20,219 nt of DNA from CBDUQI01 sp965369325. Lineage in GTDB: Bacteria > Pseudomonadota > Gammaproteobacteria > Steroidobacterales > JBCBZW01. Within the stretch, counting starts at the first letter, position 1. Every line of letters begins with the position of its first letter. The notes under the pieces are model-generated. The model was given only the letters and a program-made list of their open reading frames with translations. It ran no database searches and was not told the origin of the DNA. The position numbers were made by a program, and so were the translations under genes. Below are positions 8,645 to 16,713 of the stretch, piece by piece. The DNA is taken from NCBI GenBank assembly GCA_965369325.1, contig CBDUQI010000100.1, positions 1-20,219 of the forward strand. Reading direction: 5' to 3'.

Positions 8645-8681
8645 GGCGTCCACATCCGTCTTCCTGTCGGATGCGGACGCC
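8645..8681 (-). other. Strong hairpin between the small ORF and the PIN-like operon
   Basis: The arms at 8645-8658 and 8668-8681 are complementary over 14 bp with one exception, around a 9-base loop. On the minus-strand transcript the exception is a tolerated G-U pair; on the plus strand it is an A-C mismatch. The structure is therefore better formed in RNA read toward the operon. No T-run follows, so it is not a standard intrinsic terminator. It could be an attenuator, an mRNA-stabilising hairpin or a DNA dyad. Confidence 0.6.
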
Positions 8682-8729
8682 GTCGGCGCGTCTGCCAATT
8701 CTTGGTAAACTGGCGCTGTGCCGCACCCG

Positions 8730-8858
8730 CTAACTGGCCGGTCGCTCCTCCGGCATGTCGCTGTCCGGCGGGTTAATAGGCCGTTCGGTCGGCTTTCTGC
8801 CTGCACCTTCGGTTTCCGGTGGCGGCGTCTGCACAGGCTGGTCACTTTCTGAAGTCAT
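8730..8858 (-). CDS. Small proline- and glutamate-rich ORF, 42 residues
   Basis: A 42-codon frame starts at the ATG at 8858, preceded by a textbook Shine-Dalgarno (AGGAG six bases upstream), and ends at TAG 8730-8732. The peptide is rich in Pro, Glu, Asp and Ser (it begins MTSESDQPVQTPPPETEGAG) and should be disordered and cytoplasmic. It has no signal peptide or Cys. It is divergent from the winged-helix regulator and lies 300 bases upstream of the PIN-like operon on the same strand. It may be a leader peptide, a small regulator or an independent gene. The good ribosome binding site is the main support; no homologue is recalled. Confidence 0.5.
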   Translation of the reverse strand: MTSESDQPVQTPPPETEGAGRKPTERPINPPDSDMPEERPAS

Positions 8859-9071
8859 GCGCTTCTCCTGAGTTGTTCGGGGTGATGACTTAAGGCCGTA
8901 ACGGCCGGTTCCCCCACACCAATAGTGACTTCAACAACCCCTCTATCGCACTTTGCGTGTGTGCAAGTCAAATCCTGTGGCACTGTAACCACCTTTTTGT
9001 ATTGTGGCTCAACACCTTGGCGCCTGTCCCTGTTAAACTTGCGGCGGGTCTCTGGGGGGGGACATCAGCGT
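8859..9071. promoter_or_regulatory. Divergent intergenic region between the small ORF and the winged-helix gene
   Basis: These 213 bases must carry the start signals for both directions. Just before the ATG at 9072 is a run of eight Gs (9054-9061) that serves as the Shine-Dalgarno, about ten bases from the start. The frame of the downstream gene is open further upstream to 8925, but that extension does not look like the N-terminus of a winged-helix domain. No clear -35/-10 pair was found. Confidence 0.45.
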
Positions 9072-11144
9072 ATGCACTCGGACACGGAACGTTTTAGGGT
9101 CGACGAGTGGACCGTCGATCCGATCGACCGCACCTTAAGCAAAGATGGCGCCGAAAGTGTCAAAATTGAGCCCAAGCTGACTGCGTTGCTGCAGCTACTT
9201 GCACGTCACCCGGGTGAGGTTGTTAAGTCGAAGCAAATCATTCGGGAGGTGTGGGGCGAGAAACACTACACAGATCCAATCCCCAATGCGATCTCACGCT
9301 TGCGCAAGGCTCTGGGCGATAATTCGGACCAACCGACATACATTCAAACAGTGCCCGGTACCGGGTACCGGCTTGTTGCGCGGGTTTTGTGGCTGGGAAG
9401 TTCAGGGAGTGAAAGCGACCCGCTGGATAGTGCTCCGGCGCCGACGCCAGAACCCACTAATAAGGCGTCCGTCGGATCTTCCCGACTCAGGTTTTGGGGG
9501 CTGTTGGCTGCGGGGGTGTTGGCCGCCGCTTTGATTAGCCAATGGGCTAATCGATTCGGATCACCGCCACCTGCGCCGTTAAATTTGCTGCCCAGCATCG
9601 CAGTGCTTCCGTTTGACGACACCACCCTGGGCCAGACGAGCACGACGGGCGCGGGTTTGGCCCGGGATGTGCTCCCTCGTCTAGGTGCCGTTAAAGGCTT
9701 GCGGGTGATCCCATCGGCCGTGTCGTTCCCCCACCTGAACCAGAACATTGGCGTAATAGAGCTCGCAAAACGTATCAACGCCGACTTTATTTTGGACGGG
9801 ACGATTAGTGAGCAAGACGGACAGGTAAAGGTGCGAGTGGAGCTCACTAAAGCGCAGGACGGGCTGTTGGTTAACGCCGCCGCATTCGAACGTCCAGTGA
9901 CCGAGCTGGACCAGATTGCGAGTGATATCGCCGACCAGGTGGCGACGTGGTTGGGCCTAAGCCCGCCGACAATGGGCAACCCCGCCGCGAGCTTTCAGGC
10001 GGTTAGCGTGGACGCAAAAAAATTCTACTATTCGGGGCTTGAGTACCTGAGAAGAACCAACGAGTCGTCAAATTTAAACGCGGCCATCGGTTTGTTCGAG
10101 CAGGCGCTGGCACTGGAGCCGCGTTACGCGGCGGCATTGGCTGGGTCGTGTGAGGCTTACCTGCGATTGTACATCGTTGAGAAAAAGCAATCGCTGTTCG
10201 ACACTGCCGCAGATCGCTGCAATTTTGCGTTCACCCTACAACGTACGATCCCAGAGGTGCAGGTGTCGATGGGCATTTTGTATCGGGAAGCCGGCAAATT
10301 GGCGGAGAGCGAGCAGCATCTGGACAAGGTCTTGGCTAAGGCGCCGGATAACGTTGATGCCATGATTGAGCTGGCCGAGACGTATGCCGATCAGGGACGA
10401 TTATCGTCGGCCGAGGCCCTTTTACAAAAGGCCGTGGCGATCCAGCCCGGTTATTGGGAATCGTATTCCGCACTCGGTAGTTTCCTGTACAACCAAGGGA
10501 AGTACCAGGACGCGCTCAGCCACATGTTGTGGGTCACGCGGTTGATGCCAATGAGTGCGAAAGCATTCACTAACCTCGGTAATACCTACGACGCGTTGGG
10601 CGATAGCGACGAAGCCAATAAGGCCTGGCATAGATCGGTGGCACTGGAACCGTCCAAGCAGGCGCTCTTGAGTTTGGGCATCGACGCGTACTACCAGCGC
10701 GATTTCGAGGCGGCGGCGGACTACCAGGAGCAGGCGACACAGCTCGCGGGCGAGGATTATTGGCCTTGGGCCATGTTCGCCGAGGCCAGCCGGTTTGTAC
10801 CGAAGCGCGTAGCCGATGTCGCCAGCAGCTTGCAGCAAGCCGTGCGGCTCGTAGAACAGCGCCTGGTCGTGAAACCGACCGATGGGTTCGCCCGCGCGCA
10901 ACTCGGCTTGTACATGGCCCGGCTGGGCAATGCCGCTGCTGCGCACGAGCATATCGCGAAGGCCCATGAGATATCGCCGGAGAATATGGACATTTTTCAG
11001 GTTGAAGCCGCCGTTTGGGCGGAGGAGAACAACGCAATCAAAGTCTGCGAGGCGTTGCGGCGCGCCGAGGCGCTGGGCTTTGATAGGAAGTGGATTTTGG
11101 CCGACGTGGACTTTGAGCCGTTTCTTGGCCCCGATTGCCTGTAG
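9072..11144 (+). CDS. CadC-like membrane-bound winged-helix regulator with TPR domain
   Basis: The 690-residue protein has an OmpR/PhoB-type winged helix at about residues 10-105 (FRVDEWTVDP, KLTALLQLLARHPGEVVKSKQII, AISRLRKALGD, YIQTVPGTGYRLVA). A Pro/Ser-rich linker follows, then one transmembrane helix (about 140-158, FWGLLAAGVLAAALI). The periplasmic part begins with a TolB/FlgO-like segment (SIAVLPFDDTT, FILDGTISEQDGQVKVRVEL). It continues with about eight TPRs from residue 300, for example AIGLFEQALALEPRYAAAL. This is the one-piece membrane-spanning regulator design of CadC/ToxR: the cytoplasmic head binds DNA and the periplasmic TPRs probably sense a partner. The ATG at 9072 was chosen because the domain starts there and a G-rich Shine-Dalgarno precedes it. 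Its targets are unknown; the divergent small ORF and the flanking systems are candidates. Confidence 0.88.
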   Translation: MHSDTERFRVDEWTVDPIDRTLSKDGAESVKIEPKLTALLQLLARHPGEVVKSKQIIREVWGEKHYTDPIPNAISRLRKALGDNSDQPTYIQTVPGTGYRLVARVLWLGSSGSESDPLDSAPAPTPEPTNKASVGSSRLRFWGLLAAGVLAAALISQWANRFGSPPPAPLNLLPSIAVLPFDDTTLGQTSTTGAGLARDVLPRLGAVKGLRVIPSAVSFPHLNQNIGVIELAKRINADFILDGTISEQDGQVKVRVELTKAQDGLLVNAAAFERPVTELDQIASDIADQVATWLGLSPPTMGNPAASFQAVSVDAKKFYYSGLEYLRRTNESSNLNAAIGLFEQALALEPRYAAALAGSCEAYLRLYIVEKKQSLFDTAADRCNFAFTLQRTIPEVQVSMGILYREAGKLAESEQHLDKVLAKAPDNVDAMIELAETYADQGRLSSAEALLQKAVAIQPGYWESYSALGSFLYNQGKYQDALSHMLWVTRLMPMSAKAFTNLGNTYDALGDSDEANKAWHRSVALEPSKQALLSLGIDAYYQRDFEAAADYQEQATQLAGEDYWPWAMFAEASRFVPKRVADVASSLQQAVRLVEQRLVVKPTDGFARAQLGLYMARLGNAAAAHEHIAKAHEISPENMDIFQVEAAVWAEENNAIKVCEALRRAEALGFDRKWILADVDFEPFLGPDCL

Positions 11145-11364
11145 GTTTCCGCCGTTGCCCTCCTTCCCCCGTCAACGCGAGGTAATGTCAATAAGGCAAG
11201 TGTAACATATTGATTTAAATAATTTTAATACAATTTAAACAACATATCCATCTAGTTTAAAGTCATTCCATATCGAACTGAGCACACTCCGCCAAGCTAA
11301 ATCGGAGGCGCTTCGGTATCCAACCTGCTCCTCCGTTGTTCAACTCTGATCGGTGGGGGGACTT
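11145..11364 (+). promoter_or_regulatory. A/T-rich intergenic region upstream of the sigma factor gene
   Basis: A sharply A/T-rich patch from about 11190 to 11270 (with TTTAAAT and AATTTTAATACAATTT) stands out from its GC-richer surroundings. It lies about 100 bases before the sigma gene, a likely promoter region. TTGATT at 11210 and TACAAT at 11229 are only 13 bases apart, so they are not a standard sigma-70 pair. A run of six Gs (11355-11360) next to the ATG at 11365 acts as ribosome binding site. Confidence 0.4.
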
Positions 11365-11979
11365 ATGACCAGTCAAAAAAAATCGGATGATCGGCTCAAG
11401 CAGGCGGAGATAGTTGCCAGAGCAACCAAAGGGTGTTCGAAGGCGGAGGCCGAGATCTGCCGTCGCTACGAGAAACCCATGCGCGCGGTTATTCGCCGCT
11501 ACACTGACAATCCGGCGGATATTGACGATTGGGTGAACACCAGTTGGTTGATCGCGTTGGGCAAGATACGCGAAGGGGAAGTACGGGTGCCTGAAGCCCT
11601 CGTCGCCTTCCTTTGCGGAATCGCGAGAAAGGTCGCCTCGCGCGAGGCACGCAAACGCTATCGGCAGGATATCCCGGCGAGCCCCGAAGATCTCGATGCA
11701 AAATGCTCGCGTGAAAACACCGAACGCACTGCCGAAGCTCGTGAGCTGATTGAATTGACCGAGGCCTCTGTGGCCGATCTTACCGTCGAGCGGGACCAGC
11801 AATTACTGCGCCGCTGTTTCTTCGAGGGGCATCCGCAAGAGCAGATCAGCGCTGACCTGAACCTGGATTCAGTGCAATTTGCCAAGGTGCTCTATCGCGC
11901 GCGTCAGCGGCTTTGGCGAGTGGCTGGCCAGGATCAGTTTGCACCCGGTCTTCGAGAGTTGTTCGCACGCGCAGACTGA
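11365..11979 (+). CDS. ECF-type RNA polymerase sigma factor
   Basis: The 204-residue protein has the two-domain layout of extracytoplasmic-function sigma factors. Region 2 lies at about residues 12-100, with the core-binding DIDDWVNTSWLIALGKI helix and FLCGIARKVASREARKR. Region 4 lies at about 142-185, with RDQQLLRRCFFEGHPQEQI and VQFAKVLYRARQRL as a helix-turn-helix for the -35 element. A GTG at 11353 is possible, but the ATG at 11365, preceded by a G-run Shine-Dalgarno, is preferred. The gene lies 95 bases upstream of the TIR/SLOG/CHAT gene on the same strand and probably drives it. No classical membrane anti-sigma gene is adjacent. The neighbours that could control it are the CHAT protease and the membrane-anchored propeller protein. 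Confidence 0.85.
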   Translation: MTSQKKSDDRLKQAEIVARATKGCSKAEAEICRRYEKPMRAVIRRYTDNPADIDDWVNTSWLIALGKIREGEVRVPEALVAFLCGIARKVASREARKRYRQDIPASPEDLDAKCSRENTERTAEARELIELTEASVADLTVERDQQLLRRCFFEGHPQEQISADLNLDSVQFAKVLYRARQRLWRVAGQDQFAPGLRELFARAD

Positions 11980-11986
11980 AAGGGCA

Positions 11987-12015
11987 CTGCCGCCCGCGCC
12001 AGAGGCAGGCGGCAG
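11987..12015 (+). promoter_or_regulatory. Hairpin between the sigma factor and CHAT genes
   Basis: CTGCCGCC (11987-11994) and GGCGGCAG (12008-12015) form a perfect 8-bp GC stem with a 13-base loop. It starts eight bases after the sigma stop codon. No T-run follows, so read-through is likely. It may modulate expression between the two genes or stabilise the upstream message. Confidence 0.45.
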
Positions 12016-12074
12016 CCACCCATCGCCCTGCGTAATCTCATCTATACTCAATGCTCTATGGTGGAGAAGCGCCT

Positions 12075-15000
12075 ATGCCCGACGTACCCGTTACGGCCCT
12101 TGGGCCGCTCCCGCTTATCATCCAACCCGTTTTCTTTGACGAAGCTGATCGGGCCGATGCCGATTGCCTTGCCCTCGATCTGTATTCGTACATAACCCGC
12201 GACCGGCATGACCCAATGGCGCACGGCCCAGGCGTGCCCGTGCTCAAGCCGATGCTGGTGGATGTAGGATGCGATGTCGATGATGTTGACTTCGAGCAGG
12301 CGCATAAGATCGTTGTGTTGCCCGTGTTCGGCCGGCGATTACACCGAGCCCTGCATTCCCGCATTACGCGCCGCTTGAAGTGCTGGGGTCAGCGTCATCC
12401 CGCCAAGTTGCGGATGTGTGTCATACGTAGCAATGGCAGTGAACACGCGATCGCCATCGCCCCGCAGGGGCAGGTCGCGGACATCTACAGCGGACACGCG
12501 CTTCAACCTGCGGCTTTGCAGAGGATAGTCACCACTGTCGCTCGTGCGTTTGTGGCTTCACCGGCTGCGCCGCCGCAAGTGCGGGTGTCGTACGCACCGC
12601 ACGACAAGATGTCGCAGCACGCCGCCACGAGAGTCCATCAGGCGTTGTCCCGCCAGGAAATACTATCGCCGTTGTTTAAGGTGCTGCCGCTCAATGCGCC
12701 CTTCGACCCGCAGCACTCGCGCCCGCCCTGTGAGGAGCTTCTAATCGTCGTCATGGGCGACACTTACGCGACCAGCAATCACTGCGTCGAGCAAATGCTC
12801 GCGGCCAAACGGGCAGACCATCCCGTGCTGGCGGTTACCGCGTTTGAGCGGAACGAAGTGCGCGGTTCAAGTATTGCCGGGAACGTACCCACGCTGCTTT
12901 GGCGGGACAACGCAGAGTCGATTACGTTGCGAGCACTAACACTTTGGATTCAAGCGAATTTGTTCAGGGCTGAGTCCGAGCGGGTATTGCAGGCATTGCA
13001 TGCACCGAGACCGCGATTTATGAGCCGTCCGCCGGAAGTGCTTGACGTCGTCAATGCTGAGGAGCCGCCGTCCCGTCTGTTGATGTACCCAGACCCACAG
13101 CTTTCGCTTGCCGAGCGACGCATGCTGTCTCAGGCTCATCATCAGCTGCATCTACTCACACCCACGACGGCATACGGTTATCTGGTGCGCGAATCGGACA
13201 AACACGAGCGCAGTGGCCCTTTGCAGACCCCGCTTGATGGGTTGAAAGTAGGCATGTCTGTATCCAGCGCTGGCTTGCTGACGTCGCTGGAGCAGGTAAG
13301 CGGGTGCCATCAGCAAGATATGATCGTGCGATGCGCCAGAACGCTGATTGCCGCGGGTGCAAAACTAGGCTACGGCGGTATGCGGCGAAAATCAGGCTAT
13401 ACCGAGATACTTGTCGAGTTGGTAAAAGCGCATACGCTTGGGTCGACTGGCGAGCACGCCAGGCTGCTGAGTTTTTTGGACGCGCGTGAGAAGGACGACG
13501 ACAAGGCCCTTTGGGGTGACTACTTGAATGTGCACTATATGGCGACAGAGCCGACGGCGGTGTTGAACGCCCCTGGCGATAGCCCCGCGCTTGCTCCCGC
13601 GCTTTACTTCTCGGACATGCGTCGCTACATGAGTGCGCAATTGGATGCCGCTGTGCTCATTGGCGGGGCGGATGAACCAAGGTGCGCCAACCAGGACTCT
13701 GGATACATCGGTCGATATCCCGGCGTGGCGGAGGAGGTTTGGCGCATGATGCAGCTGGGCAAACCTGTTTACATCGCGGGAGGATTCGGCGGTGAGGCAG
13801 CACTTCTCGCACAGATCATTAAGGCGCGTGATAACAATACCGCCGTGCCCGAAAAACTGCGTGATAGCACATGGGAGCAATGTGAGGGCTTCGATGAGCA
13901 GATCAAGCCGTTTGACGCCGATCAGTACTACGACAAACTCGGGCTCCCAACCAGCGCCGACGCGTTGTGCAGTGATCTGCGTGAGGCGGCGCGAAAACAT
14001 TTGGCAACCGATGCGTCGGCGTTAGCTTGGAATGGCTTGGGTGTGTTGGATAATCTGACGCTTCTTGATGCCACCGATCCCTCGACGATTGTTAGTTTAA
14101 TCTATCGCGGATTGTGCAGAGTCGCCGAGGACCGCCGCGTCAGGCAAAAGCAGCTTTCCATCGAGCTTGTATACGGTGATGTTCTGAACACCTCTGCGCT
14201 CAGTGCGTTGTCGGTGCCAGTGGTTTCCGGGGTTCCGATTGGCGGCGCCGCGAGAGCTGTCAACGACATTGTTGGCGACCGGATACAGGAGGCTCATGAT
14301 CATGCGCGTCAGCTCATCGGTTTGCAGGGGGGCAAGCTGGCCGCAGACTTCGTGCACCTTGCGCAGATCCAACATGTGCAGAACCCGGGCGATGATCATC
14401 GCGAGTTTCCATTCGATATCAAACCCGCCGTGAAAGACGCTTGCGATACCGCTCGGCGGTCGGGTTTTACTCGCCTTGGTGTGGTGACATACGGTGCGTC
14501 GTTTATCGCCAGCGGGCCCAAAAGCGATAGCCAGTTTCGCAGTCTGGTTGAGATCATGGTGGCCGAGTTTCGTGAGCACTTACCGCGCTCAGTTACCCTG
14601 GTCTGGCACGAGTTGGATGCCAAGCGCTTCGATATCATTGAGCAATACCTTCGCAATCAGAAGGACATACAGCTTCCAGATGTGCTTGATGTTTCGCCAA
14701 GCTACCATCATGTGCCTCCAACCAGGTGCTTTGGTTTAGAGGTGAATCTTCTCGACGCCGATACGTGTCTGGAAGTGACCGTTGCGCCGCCCAGCGGGAC
14801 GGCTTTGAGCCCTTTGTGGCGCAAAACGATCAAGCCGCGTGAGGTGGATGAATTCGCGAAAGGCATTGGCGAGAAGAAAATAAGTACTCCCAAGCTTGCG
14901 GACGCGCTTGAGCGTGGCGAGCGCTTGCTTGACTGGTTGGTGGGTCCGGCGCAGGTACCTTTATTCAGCGATATGGGTACCACCGAACTTTGCGTGACGC

Positions 15001-15737
15001 ACAATACCCGGGCCTCGCGACTTCCGTTTGAGCTGCTTTCGCATGCTGGCGAACCGATTTTATCCGTTACGCGCCGTCTCAAGCTCGATCGCAGCAACCG
15101 GGAAGTAAACTGGGGTGAGCACCGGCAACGCCCGATCCTGAAGGTATTGCTGGTCGTCGATCCGCGCAACAATTTACCGGCCGCAAGGCAGGAAGGGCTG
15201 GCCGTAAAGCACTTCTTAGACCGGTTGCCTCACGTGCTGACCGAGATGTTGCCTGGGCCGGAAGCGACCTTAGAGGCCGTAGCAAAACGTATGTCTAATG
15301 TGGATGTCTTCCACTATTGTGGTCATGGCTATTTCCACAAACCGGGAGGTACCGGCAGCGGCATTGAGCTTGCTAACAAAGAGCTTCTGAGACCCGAAAA
15401 CCTGCCACAGTTAGGCGTTCTGCCGAGCGTCGCTATCTTTAACGCTTGCCGCGTCGCCAATATGCAGTACTGGAAATCGCAACCTGGCGCGACTTTTGCC
15501 GGATATTGGCTGCAAAGTGGCATTAAGTCGTTTGTCGGGACTACCTGGGCAGTGGATGATGCCGGCGCCTCGCAGTTTGCACAGACGTTGTATCAAGCGC
15601 TCTCTAATGGACACGAGCTGCGAGATGCCGTTCGTTTGGGCCGGCAAGCGCTATACGACAGTGCTCATAACGATTGGTGCAATTTTGTACTCTACGGTGC
15701 CGGCTCTTTCCGGCTGCTTGAGCGAACCGGCTCGTAG
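12075..15737 (+). CDS. Multidomain TIR-like / SLOG-like / CHAT protease protein
   Basis: The 1220-residue cytoplasmic protein combines several conflict-system modules. Residues 1-165 are an uncertain N-terminal alpha/beta region. Residues 168-310 look TIR-like (VRVSYAPHDK at the start). Residues 389-580 look like a SLOG (LOG/DprA-like nucleotide-binding) domain, with GLKVGMSVS at the start, DAAVLIGGADE inside and the glycine motif IAGGFGGEAA at 566-575. A segment from 696 (IELVYGDV, then GVPIGGAARAVNDIVGDRI) may be macro-like; this is weak. The C-terminus (about 965-1215) is a CHAT caspase-like protease with FHYCGHGYF (His1084) and IFNACRVA (Cys1125), the expected catalytic pair. SLOG and TIR domains bind or make nucleotide signals, so signal-triggered proteolysis is a reasonable model. 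The ATG at 12075 was chosen over 12051 because GGAGAAG (12063-12069) lies at correct spacing before it. Confidence 0.8.
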   Translation: MPDVPVTALGPLPLIIQPVFFDEADRADADCLALDLYSYITRDRHDPMAHGPGVPVLKPMLVDVGCDVDDVDFEQAHKIVVLPVFGRRLHRALHSRITRRLKCWGQRHPAKLRMCVIRSNGSEHAIAIAPQGQVADIYSGHALQPAALQRIVTTVARAFVASPAAPPQVRVSYAPHDKMSQHAATRVHQALSRQEILSPLFKVLPLNAPFDPQHSRPPCEELLIVVMGDTYATSNHCVEQMLAAKRADHPVLAVTAFERNEVRGSSIAGNVPTLLWRDNAESITLRALTLWIQANLFRAESERVLQALHAPRPRFMSRPPEVLDVVNAEEPPSRLLMYPDPQLSLAERRMLSQAHHQLHLLTPTTAYGYLVRESDKHERSGPLQTPLDGLKVGMSVSSAGLLTSLEQVSGCHQQDMIVRCARTLIAAGAKLGYGGMRRKSGYTEILVELVKAHTLGSTGEHARLLSFLDAREKDDDKALWGDYLNVHYMATEPTAVLNAPGDSPALAPALYFSDMRRYMSAQLDAAVLIGGADEPRCANQDSGYIGRYPGVAEEVWRMMQLGKPVYIAGGFGGEAALLAQIIKARDNNTAVPEKLRDSTWEQCEGFDEQIKPFDADQYYDKLGLPTSADALCSDLREAARKHLATDASALAWNGLGVLDNLTLLDATDPSTIVSLIYRGLCRVAEDRRVRQKQLSIELVYGDVLNTSALSALSVPVVSGVPIGGAARAVNDIVGDRIQEAHDHARQLIGLQGGKLAADFVHLAQIQHVQNPGDDHREFPFDIKPAVKDACDTARRSGFTRLGVVTYGASFIASGPKSDSQFRSLVEIMVAEFREHLPRSVTLVWHELDAKRFDIIEQYLRNQKDIQLPDVLDVSPSYHHVPPTRCFGLEVNLLDADTCLEVTVAPPSGTALSPLWRKTIKPREVDEFAKGIGEKKISTPKLADALERGERLLDWLVGPAQVPLFSDMGTTELCVTHNTRASRLPFELLSHAGEPILSVTRRLKLDRSNREVNWGEHRQRPILKVLLVVDPRNNLPAARQEGLAVKHFLDRLPHVLTEMLPGPEATLEAVAKRMSNVDVFHYCGHGYFHKPGGTGSGIELANKELLRPENLPQLGVLPSVAIFNACRVANMQYWKSQPGATFAGYWLQSGIKSFVGTTWAVDDAGASQFAQTLYQALSNGHELRDAVRLGRQALYDSAHNDWCNFVLYGAGSFRLLERTGS

Positions 15738-15768
15738 GCTCTCATGGTATACGCGAAGGCGTGCCGCG

Positions 15769-16713
15769 TTATTGCAGTATCCAGTCCGCGCCTGTCCGAG
15801 AGCCACCGGGCGAAAGTGCTGCGTGCGTATCGGATTTGTCACTCACCACTTGCCAGGTTTGACCGTCGTTGTGGCTGATGAGCGTTCTGCTGTCCCTGTT
15901 GGTGAGCAGTGTGAGGCGGCCACTGTCGATATCAATATCGGTATAGTGAAGGTCGCGAGTACCGGGCAGTTTTCCGTGCCACCGCCATCCGCCGTTTAGT
16001 GTTTGAGTCAGGGTGCCGTTGTAGCCGACGGCAAAACCCATATCGGCGTTCTTGAATTCGACATCCAACAACGTATGCATGACACCCGATGCCCGTCGTT
16101 CCCAACTCGCACCGGCGTCTTTGCTGAACAGCAGCCGACCTTTTTCGCCTGCCGCCCATGCGATGTTCTTATCGACGAAGGCGACGCCAAAAAGATGCTC
16201 TCGCACACCGCTGTGTACAGGCTGCCACGTCTTTCCGACATCGGTGGTGCGGGAGATTGCCCCTTCAGGGCCCACCGCAAGCGCAGTGCGATAGTCGCGC
16301 CACGCGATACGGTGAATTGCGTGGGTCGCCGATTTGTTCATCTGCTGCCAATTCAAACCGTGATCCAAAGTTTGCCAAACGGCTCCCTCTTCGTTGGTGA
16401 GCACCAACGCGTCATCGGGACCGAAGTGGATGTCGATAATTTTTCCGCGAGGTGACGTAAACGCGGTATCCCATTCGGATTCAACATTCGCGCTACGCAA
16501 CAAGTTGAGACGATTCGAACTCACGCGCCAACTTGCTCCATCTGGCCCCAACGCCTCCACCGGCGGAAGTACGCTCATGTTGACGCTGGCCGCTCGCCCG
16601 ATACCAAAAACGGACATCAACATGAAGGCCAGCAAGGCGATTGGAATCGCCATCCATGGCGTTTTGGACACGAGCATCTTGGCAAAAGCAGCATTTAAGT
16701 TTGCTTCGAGCAT
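15769..16713 (-). CDS. Membrane-anchored Asp-box (BNR/Ycf48-like) beta-propeller protein
   Basis: The 314-residue protein has a short cytoplasmic N-terminus, one hydrophobic helix (about residues 20-38, PWMAIPIALLAFMLMSVFG) and a periplasmic region. Five Asp-box motifs recur there: TLDHGLNW (115), TTDVGKTW (156), SKDAGASW (197), TLNGGWRW (238) and SHNDGQTW (280). The 41-42 residue spacing marks one beta-propeller blade per motif. Such propellers, like Ycf48, usually bind proteins rather than catalyse. The start has a GGAG six bases upstream (16720-16723). The gene converges on the CHAT gene with only 31 bases between stops and is transcribed away from the TIR-STAND gene. A one-pass membrane protein beside an ECF sigma is reminiscent of an anti-sigma, but the cytoplasmic part is only about 19 residues, so this is speculative. 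Confidence 0.75.
   Translation of the reverse strand: MLEANLNAAFAKMLVSKTPWMAIPIALLAFMLMSVFGIGRAASVNMSVLPPVEALGPDGASWRVSSNRLNLLRSANVESEWDTAFTSPRGKIIDIHFGPDDALVLTNEEGAVWQTLDHGLNWQQMNKSATHAIHRIAWRDYRTALAVGPEGAISRTTDVGKTWQPVHSGVREHLFGVAFVDKNIAWAAGEKGRLLFSKDAGASWERRASGVMHTLLDVEFKNADMGFAVGYNGTLTQTLNGGWRWHGKLPGTRDLHYTDIDIDSGRLTLLTNRDSRTLISHNDGQTWQVVSDKSDTHAALSPGGSRTGADWILQ

Larger units (their letters stand above)
8431..8729. promoter_or_regulatory. Leader region of the PIN-like operon
   Basis: About 300 bases separate the operon from the small ORF at 8858-8730 on the same strand. The region holds a long hairpin (8645-8681) and a dyad (8458-8477), listed separately. Near the start codon the minus strand is A/T-rich (TAAAAT just upstream of the ATG at 8430), compatible with a -10 element. 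No -35 at standard spacing was found. No protein gene is supported here: the open minus-strand frame crossing it is interrupted by the hairpin and resembles nothing. Confidence 0.4.

Noticed and set aside
8582..8845. Minus-strand 87-codon frame overlapping the small ORF and hairpin
   Set aside because: It lacks a ribosome binding site, has Arg/Ser-rich shadow-frame composition and runs through the hairpin. The overlapping 42-codon frame has the better start.
11201..11234. TGTAAC, TTGATT and TACAAT as an ECF or sigma-70 promoter; TGTAAC also occurs at 8984
   Set aside because: Spacing is wrong for sigma-70 and two copies of a six-base word are expected by chance; other genes in the window lack it.
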